Assembly (NCBI GenBank): GCA_031272485.1 | Contig: JAISTV010000001.1 | Span: 1 to 64,000 of the forward strand | Length of the DNA stretch: 64,000 nt | Reading direction: 5' to 3' | DNA from: Eubacteriales Family XIII. Incertae Sedis bacterium | GTDB taxonomy: Bacteria; Bacillota; Clostridia; Peptostreptococcales; Anaerovoracaceae | Shown: positions 59,268 to 64,000 of the stretch, in pieces | Layout of the letters: every line of letters starts with the position of its first letter | How positions within the stretch are numbered: position 1 is the first letter of the stretch | Translations under genes and position numbers: made by a program | Notes under the pieces: model-generated | What the model was told of the DNA's origin: nothing | The model's database searches: none | The model's input: the letters and a program-made list of their open reading frames with translations, nothing else

Positions 59268-59989
59268 TAGAGATTACGGGCCTTAGTAAAGGGTATTTTG
59301 GCAAGACCGTACTGGAGGACATCTCCTTTGTGTGCGAAACCGGTGCGGTCTGCGGCCTGATTGGATACAACGGCGCCGGCAAGACGACGCTGCTGCGGTG
59401 CATGGCCGGTATATACCGTCCTGACGCGGGCAGCGTCCGGCTCGGCGGCGAAGATGTGTGGGAAAACGCCGGTCGTAAAGCGGAAACATTCCTGCTGGCG
59501 GAGGATCCGTATTTCCTGCCGCAGGCCACACTCTTTACCATGCGCGACTTTTACAGGGGCTACACGCCTTCCTGGGACGACGAGGTCTTCGAACGGCTGA
59601 TGGTGGCATTCCGCCTCCCCGGCACGCAGAAAATAAGTTCGTTCTCCAAGGGCATGCGCCGGCAGGCAGGGATTCTCCTCGCGTTCTCTGCCACGCCGAA
59701 ATATCTGTTTCTGGACGAGATTTTTGACGGACTCGATCTGGCTATGCGGCGCGTCATGCGGACGCTGCTTGCAGCGTATGTGCGCACGCGGCAGGCGACG
59801 GCTGTCGTCACGTCGCACAATCTGCGCGAGCTCGAGGACGGGATAGACAAGATCGTTATGATTCGGCAAAACCGCCTGACCTATGAGGGGCCGGTGGCGG
59901 ACATACGCGAGGCGCACGGGACGCTCGAGGCGTATTTTCTCGGGGAGCGCGAGGTGGATGAGTCGGCGTTTTCCGGAGTGTTCCAATGA
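59264..59989 (+). CDS. ABC transporter ATP-binding protein (YtrB-like)
   Basis: A 241-residue ABC ATPase. Walker A is GYNGAGKTT, the signature region reads SSFSKGMRRQ (degenerate LSGGQ, as in exporter-type relatives of YtrB/BcrA), Walker B is YLFLDEIFDGLD and the switch His is in VVTSHNL. Such ATPases pair with ABC-2-like permeases for export or for antibiotic defence. The ATG overlaps the surface-protein stop and its own stop overlaps the permease start, showing coupled translation. Confidence 0.88.
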   Translation: MIEITGLSKGYFGKTVLEDISFVCETGAVCGLIGYNGAGKTTLLRCMAGIYRPDAGSVRLGGEDVWENAGRKAETFLLAEDPYFLPQATLFTMRDFYRGYTPSWDDEVFERLMVAFRLPGTQKISSFSKGMRRQAGILLAFSATPKYLFLDEIFDGLDLAMRRVMRTLLAAYVRTRQATAVVTSHNLRELEDGIDKIVMIRQNRLTYEGPVADIREAHGTLEAYFLGEREVDESAFSGVFQ

Positions 59990-62187
59990 TTCGCCACGAC
60001 CTTAAGCTGTGCTTTCGCGGAATGCTGCCGCTCACACTCGCCGGACTGTGCGTGCTGCTCGTCTTCGTACCGCTCGGGACGGCGGCCGTGCCGGGCGACT
60101 CCATCTTCGAGGTGGAGGTCACGCACGACCAGATGAAATGGCGGTTTATCGCCGACGGCTTCGTTCCGCTCGTGCAGGGTTTTTGCGTCTTGCTCGGCCT
60201 TGCCCTGGGCTTCGCGGCCTTTCGTTTCGTTCTCGATCCCGCGCGCGCGCAGCTTATTTTTGCGCTGGGCCTTAAGCGCGGAGTTCTTTATCGCAACCGG
60301 GCTTTGGCCGGCACGTATTTGCTGCTTTTGGCAATAATGCTGCCGCTGGCCGTATCGCTGTGTCTGAACATAGCGTCGGTAGGCGCCTGGCCGGGTGTTT
60401 TCGCCGCGTGGGTCTACGTTTGCGGCGGCCTGTTTGTGACGGCACTGGCGGCTTTTTGCTGCGCGGCGCTGGGCTGCCTGCTGGCAGGCGTGGCGGGCGA
60501 GGCGCTGTTTTTCGGCGCGACACTTCTGACGCTCCCATATGCCGTGAGCTATGCGGCCGGCGCGTTCTTAAAGTATCTGCTGTGGGGCAATCCTTACGGG
60601 GCCTCGCCTTACCTCGGACCGGGCCCCATCCGGCCGCAGGAGACGGACCTTGCCGTGCGGTTTGACCCGCTGCGGTTTTTCTATGCGGATTTGCAGACGC
60701 ACCGTATGTTCTACCGGCCGCTGGATTCGGGCGAGGCGCCGGGAATCGAAGCAGGCGCTGTTCTTATCTGGGGCGCCGTATGCGTGCTGCTGCTGATTCT
60801 GGGAAGCATGGTCTTTAACGCGCGACGCGTTGAGCAGGCAGGGTTTGCGTTCAAGTCGCAGATTATGCTTAACGTCAGCACGTTCGGCCCGTCGCTGTTT
60901 GCGGGCGCATTTGTTTTCTCGCTTGGCGCGGTGGTGGGTGTCTGGTTCGGATGCGTGCTCGGCATCGCTGTATTTGCCGTGTGCCTGGCGGTGGCGGCAA
61001 GGGGCGCGGGCCTTTCTGATACGAGAAAGTCGCGCCGGGTAATCGCGATGGCCCTGCCGATAGCGGTCAAAACCGCCCTGGCATTGGCGCTGGCTGCAGG
61101 CGCAGCGTCCGGCTTCGGGGCATATGGTTCGCTGCCCGACGAGGCGGAAGTGACGAGCGTTCGCGTATCGTACGTGGGCAGTCCGAATGTGCTTGGCATA
61201 GCGGCTTACGGGAGCAGCACGGCCACAAGCTATTATATTTCCGCGGCCCCGGCGTATACGGACGCGGACGATATCCGCGCGGCGGTGGCGGTTCATCGTC
61301 TGTTTGACGAAAGCGGGCGGCTGCCTTTGGCGAAAGACGAGGCGGACTTTGCGGGTACGGTTGTGCCTTACGACATCCGCTTCGATTATGTGCTGCGTGA
61401 CGGAACGCAGAAAACGTGGTACTACGACCGCGCGTCGCTCATGCAGCTCGAACAGGTGGCGGGGCTCACGCCGGACGCAGGGCTGGCGTATGCGCTCGGC
61501 GGCAGTGGCGACGTAGGGGACGACGGGTCTTCCTGGGCGCGGGAGGCGTATCTTTCCGGCAGCGTCTATCTTGCGGACCCGACCTATCGCGAGATATTCT
61601 CGCTGGGCCTGTCTAAGGAGGATCGCACGGGGCTGCTCGCGGCCATCCGCGCGGATGAGGCGGCGCTGTCTTTTGCGGACCGCTACTATCCTTCGGAAGA
61701 GGCGCTCGGCATCCTTATGTTCACGCCGTCTGGCGCGGATGATCTGGTAACCTGGTCCTATCATCTGAGCAATGCGTTTATCTTCGTTTCCCCGGCGCAT
61801 GAACAGACCCTCGCGTTTCTGAAAGAGCACGATCTGTGGCTTGAAACATACGGCCAGGGGGCGGCGGAAGCCGCGGATATTACGCGGCTCATCCTGCAGG
61901 ACTACGACCCGTACATAGGTATGAACGCCCCGACGTTTCCGCAGTCCCCGTATTTCATGTCCTATATCTCGGAGCGGTCCGATGATTTTCGTATCGTGAA
62001 GGACTTTGGCAATCCGGACGAAATCCGCGACCCGGAGCAGATTGCGGAAATTGCGCCCGCGCTGCGCAGCACTTATCTGCTTACGGGTTCGGGAAGCCTT
62101 GCAGCGGTTCAGTACGAAGGATCCGACAAATGGGTGTACCTGTTTTTGCCTGGCGAGTACAAAGTAAACGGAGACGGGATGCAGTAG
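59986..62187 (+). CDS. ABC transporter permease with large extracytoplasmic C-terminal domain
   Basis: A 733-residue membrane protein. The first ~380 residues contain about nine hydrophobic spans, arranged as in ABC-2-type permeases partnered with YtrB-like ATPases. After the last span (IAVKTALALALAAGAASGFG) comes a ~350-residue hydrophilic domain rich in Tyr and acidic residues with no further span, presumably outside the membrane. A similar layout is known for Firmicute permeases with DUF6449-like tails; I infer rather than identify that. The start overlaps the ATPase gene by four bases. Substrate unknown. Confidence 0.75.
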   Translation: MIRHDLKLCFRGMLPLTLAGLCVLLVFVPLGTAAVPGDSIFEVEVTHDQMKWRFIADGFVPLVQGFCVLLGLALGFAAFRFVLDPARAQLIFALGLKRGVLYRNRALAGTYLLLLAIMLPLAVSLCLNIASVGAWPGVFAAWVYVCGGLFVTALAAFCCAALGCLLAGVAGEALFFGATLLTLPYAVSYAAGAFLKYLLWGNPYGASPYLGPGPIRPQETDLAVRFDPLRFFYADLQTHRMFYRPLDSGEAPGIEAGAVLIWGAVCVLLLILGSMVFNARRVEQAGFAFKSQIMLNVSTFGPSLFAGAFVFSLGAVVGVWFGCVLGIAVFAVCLAVAARGAGLSDTRKSRRVIAMALPIAVKTALALALAAGAASGFGAYGSLPDEAEVTSVRVSYVGSPNVLGIAAYGSSTATSYYISAAPAYTDADDIRAAVAVHRLFDESGRLPLAKDEADFAGTVVPYDIRFDYVLRDGTQKTWYYDRASLMQLEQVAGLTPDAGLAYALGGSGDVGDDGSSWAREAYLSGSVYLADPTYREIFSLGLSKEDRTGLLAAIRADEAALSFADRYYPSEEALGILMFTPSGADDLVTWSYHLSNAFIFVSPAHEQTLAFLKEHDLWLETYGQGAAEAADITRLILQDYDPYIGMNAPTFPQSPYFMSYISERSDDFRIVKDFGNPDEIRDPEQIAEIAPALRSTYLLTGSGSLAAVQYEGSDKWVYLFLPGEYKVNGDGMQ

Positions 62188-62216
62188 AATCATATCCGGG
62201 AAGGCAGGAACAAAAG

Positions 62217-63065
62217 ATGGTATCGATGAAATTGATTGACGAGTGGCTTAAGGAGGATGTGCCGTATTTCGACTTGACTACGGAGCTGCTGGGCACCGGC
62301 GAGGCGGCGGGCAGCATCGCGTATTTTTCGCGCAGCCCCGTGACGGTAAGCTGCGTGGATGAGGCGGCGGCGCTTCTCACACGCTGCGGGCTAACCGTTA
62401 CGGAAAGGGCAGTCAGCGGGCAGACGCTATTGTCCGGTGAGACGGTGATTGCGGCGGAAGGGCGTACGGCGGGCATTCATAAGGCATGGCGTGTGACGCT
62501 CAGCCTGCTGGAATACGCGTGCGGCATCTCCACACGTACGGCTGCGCTCGTAGCCGCGGCGCGCGAAGCGGCTCCGGACATCGCGGTGCTGACGACGCGA
62601 AAGATCTTTCCGGGCACGAAGGCGGTATCCATTGCCGCCGTTATAGCGGGCGGGGCGCTGCCGCACCGGCTGGGGCTCGGCGAGACGGTACTGATCTTCG
62701 ACAAGCATTTGGAGAAGATAGACGGTGGCTACAGTGGCCTTGCAAAGAGGATGCCGGCTCTGCGCCGGCAGGCGTGCGGCAAAGAAATCTGCGTTGAGGT
62801 CTCCGCGCCCGAAGAAGCGCTACTCATGACGCGGGCAGGCGCGGATGCTTTGCAGTTCGACAAGGTCCCGCAGGAGAAGCTGACAGAAATCGTGACGAGC
62901 GTGCGGGCCGCAGCGCTCGAACGCGGCCGTGAGATACGCCTTATCGCGGCGGGCGGTGTGAATGCGGAGAACGCGGGCGCCTACGCGCGCACGGGCGTGG
63001 ACGCGATTTCTACCACGTGGCCATACTTCGGGAAACCGGCGGATATGACGGTGCGGATTACGTGA
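62217..63065 (+). CDS. modD: ModD, NadC-like pyrophosphorylase associated with molybdenum transport
   Basis: A 282-residue protein of the ModD branch of quinolinate phosphoribosyltransferase-like enzymes. Motifs are EDVPYFDLTTELLG, CGISTRTAALV, TRKIFPGTKAVSI and the C-terminal LIAAGGVNAENAGAYARTGVDAIS. ModD genes usually sit beside molybdate or related metal transport genes; the reaction is not established. ATG 62217 (MVSMKLIDEW) has AGGA upstream and starts 29 bases after the permease stop. It is followed one base later by a FecCD permease gene, in line with a metal-oxyanion or metal-chelate uptake unit. Confidence 0.85.
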   Translation: MVSMKLIDEWLKEDVPYFDLTTELLGTGEAAGSIAYFSRSPVTVSCVDEAAALLTRCGLTVTERAVSGQTLLSGETVIAAEGRTAGIHKAWRVTLSLLEYACGISTRTAALVAAAREAAPDIAVLTTRKIFPGTKAVSIAAVIAGGALPHRLGLGETVLIFDKHLEKIDGGYSGLAKRMPALRRQACGKEICVEVSAPEEALLMTRAGADALQFDKVPQEKLTEIVTSVRAAALERGREIRLIAAGGVNAENAGAYARTGVDAISTTWPYFGKPADMTVRIT

Positions 63066-63066
63066 T

Positions 63067-64000
63067 ATGTTTGCGGGCCGGATGAAAACGGTATATGTGC
63101 TCCTCGGCATCCTACTGGTAGCGATGTTCTTTCTTTCGCTCGGCATCGGAAGGTATAACATAGCGCCCGCGGACGTTCTGGCGCTTCTTACGGGGCGCGG
63201 GGCGGAAGCGGGCGTCAGTGATATGGACCGGATTGTGTTCTGGTCCATCCGGTTGCCGCGGCTGCTGTGCGCCATGCTGATCGGCGCGGCGCTGTCCTGT
63301 TCCGGAGCCACTTATCAGGGCATCTTTCGTAACCCGCTTGTTTCGCCCGATATACTCGGCGCGGCGGCCGGCGCGAGTTTCGGCGCGGCGCTGTCTGTCT
63401 TTCTGGGGCTCGGAAAGATTCCTTTACAGGTTCTTTCGTTTTGCTGCGGGGCGTGCGGCGTGCTGCTTTCCTACCGGATCGGCATGCGTTTTTCCGGGCG
63501 TATGCGCGACAATACCGTGACGCTGGTGCTTTGCGGCATGGTCATCACCGCGATTTTCTCCGCCCTGATTTCGGGCGTAAAGCTCGTGGCCGACCCCTAC
63601 GACGATTTGCCGGCCATCACGTTTTGGCTGATGGGGGGACTCTCCTACGTGACAGCGGACGACGTGCTGCTGATGCTCGCGCCGCTGCTTGCGGGGTTTC
63701 TAATGCTGTTTCTTCTGCGGCACCGGCTGAATGTCCTGTCGCTTTCGGACGAGGAGATTGGCGCGCTCGGTGTGGATGCAAAGAAAACGCGGGCGGTGGT
63801 TATCCTTGGCGCGACGCTGCTGACATCGGGTTCGGTCGCCGTAGGGGGCATGATTGCGTGGGTAGGCCTTATCGTGCCGCACGCCGCACGTCTGATTGCC
63901 GGACCGAATTTCGGAAAGCTCCTGCCGTCTTCTTTTTTTCTGGGCGCCGTGTTTCTCATGGCGGCGGATGCCGTGTGCCGGACCCTGTTGTCAATCGAGC
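63067..64000 (+). CDS. FecCD-type ABC transporter permease (5' part, runs off the window)
   Basis: The first 311 residues of an iron/cobalamin/molybdate-type permease. The family motifs are all there: FWSIRLPRLLCAMLIGAAL, GIFRNPLVSPDILGAAAGASFG, TFWLMGGLSYV, LSLSDEEIGALGVD, and GMIAWVGLIVPHAARLIAGP. Typical length is about 340 residues, so only the end is missing. FecCD transporters carry siderophores, cobalamin, haem or, in the MolB case, molybdate and tungstate; the adjacent modD makes the last group attractive. The binding protein and ATPase probably lie beyond the window. Confidence 0.92.
   Translation, partial: MFAGRMKTVYVLLGILLVAMFFLSLGIGRYNIAPADVLALLTGRGAEAGVSDMDRIVFWSIRLPRLLCAMLIGAALSCSGATYQGIFRNPLVSPDILGAAAGASFGAALSVFLGLGKIPLQVLSFCCGACGVLLSYRIGMRFSGRMRDNTVTLVLCGMVITAIFSALISGVKLVADPYDDLPAITFWLMGGLSYVTADDVLLMLAPLLAGFLMLFLLRHRLNVLSLSDEEIGALGVDAKKTRAVVILGATLLTSGSVAVGGMIAWVGLIVPHAARLIAGPNFGKLLPSSFFLGAVFLMAADAVCRTLLSIE

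Overview
The window looks like chromosomal DNA of a GC-rich, low-oxygen Gram-positive bacterium of the Clostridia type. The evidence is the murB–PHP–rapZ–yvcK–whiA cluster, a lone carboxyltransferase subunit (PycB/OadA) gene, an oligoendopeptidase F, Listeria–Bacteroides repeat surface proteins and many Shine–Dalgarno-led genes. The species cannot be fixed from sequence alone. There is no rRNA operon, CRISPR array, integrase or intact insertion sequence. One tRNA-Arg(CCG) gene is present.

Layout. (1) 1–3061: aldo/keto reductase, MutY, MgtC-like membrane protein. (2) 3058–9092, minus strand: a molybdenum operon read moaA–moaC–MOSC/MogA fusion–MoeA-like–modA–modB–modC, with a divergent Crp/Fnr-family gene and a perfect 20-bp palindrome between them. 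(3) 9938–13456: unknown lipoprotein, bidirectional terminator, tRNA-Arg, pycB and a Fic-like protein that has lost its catalytic motif. (4) 13502–17414: argG–argH–MFS exporter behind a probable ARG box. (5) 17477–21965: murB, PHP phosphoesterase, rapZ, yvcK, whiA. (6) 21981–27032: acidic unknown protein, murI, pepF, NAD kinase, RluA-type pseudouridine synthase. (7) 27056–33062: ilvC–ilvB without a small subunit, then an NYN/LOTUS protein, small membrane protein, RmuC and metallophosphoesterase. (8) 33074–40203: a large hybrid sensor kinase with a structured leader, then deoB and an M29 aminopeptidase (minus strand) and a lipid kinase. (9) 40253–44734: a frameshifted wall-lytic protein, a radical SAM gene, a HEAT-repeat protein, and a Y-family DNA polymerase with a LexA/DinR box. 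(10) 44825–64000: an accessory, surface-oriented region with a 2005-residue repeat protein, a HipA-like kinase fused to a DNA-binding domain, a repeat-rich non-coding stretch, a membrane hydrolase, three signal-bearing surface proteins, an ABC exporter-like pair, ModD and the start of a FecCD-type permease.

How the genes work together. The molybdenum operon covers uptake (ModABC), early cofactor synthesis (MoaA, MoaC) and metal insertion (MoeA/MogA-like), and the palindrome suggests control by its Crp/Fnr neighbour. A second metal-related module (ModD plus FecCD permease) lies at the other end, downstream of secreted proteins that may carry sulfite-oxidase-like folds. Several promoters place an extended -10 element six bases before the start codon, so leaderless mRNAs seem to be in use.

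The most interesting items are that surface-protein/ABC/ModD/FecCD operon, the self-contained HTH–HipA gene with its operator, the pseudo-Fic protein beside pycB, the possible -1 frameshift in the wall-lytic gene, and two inverted-repeat regions in otherwise empty DNA.
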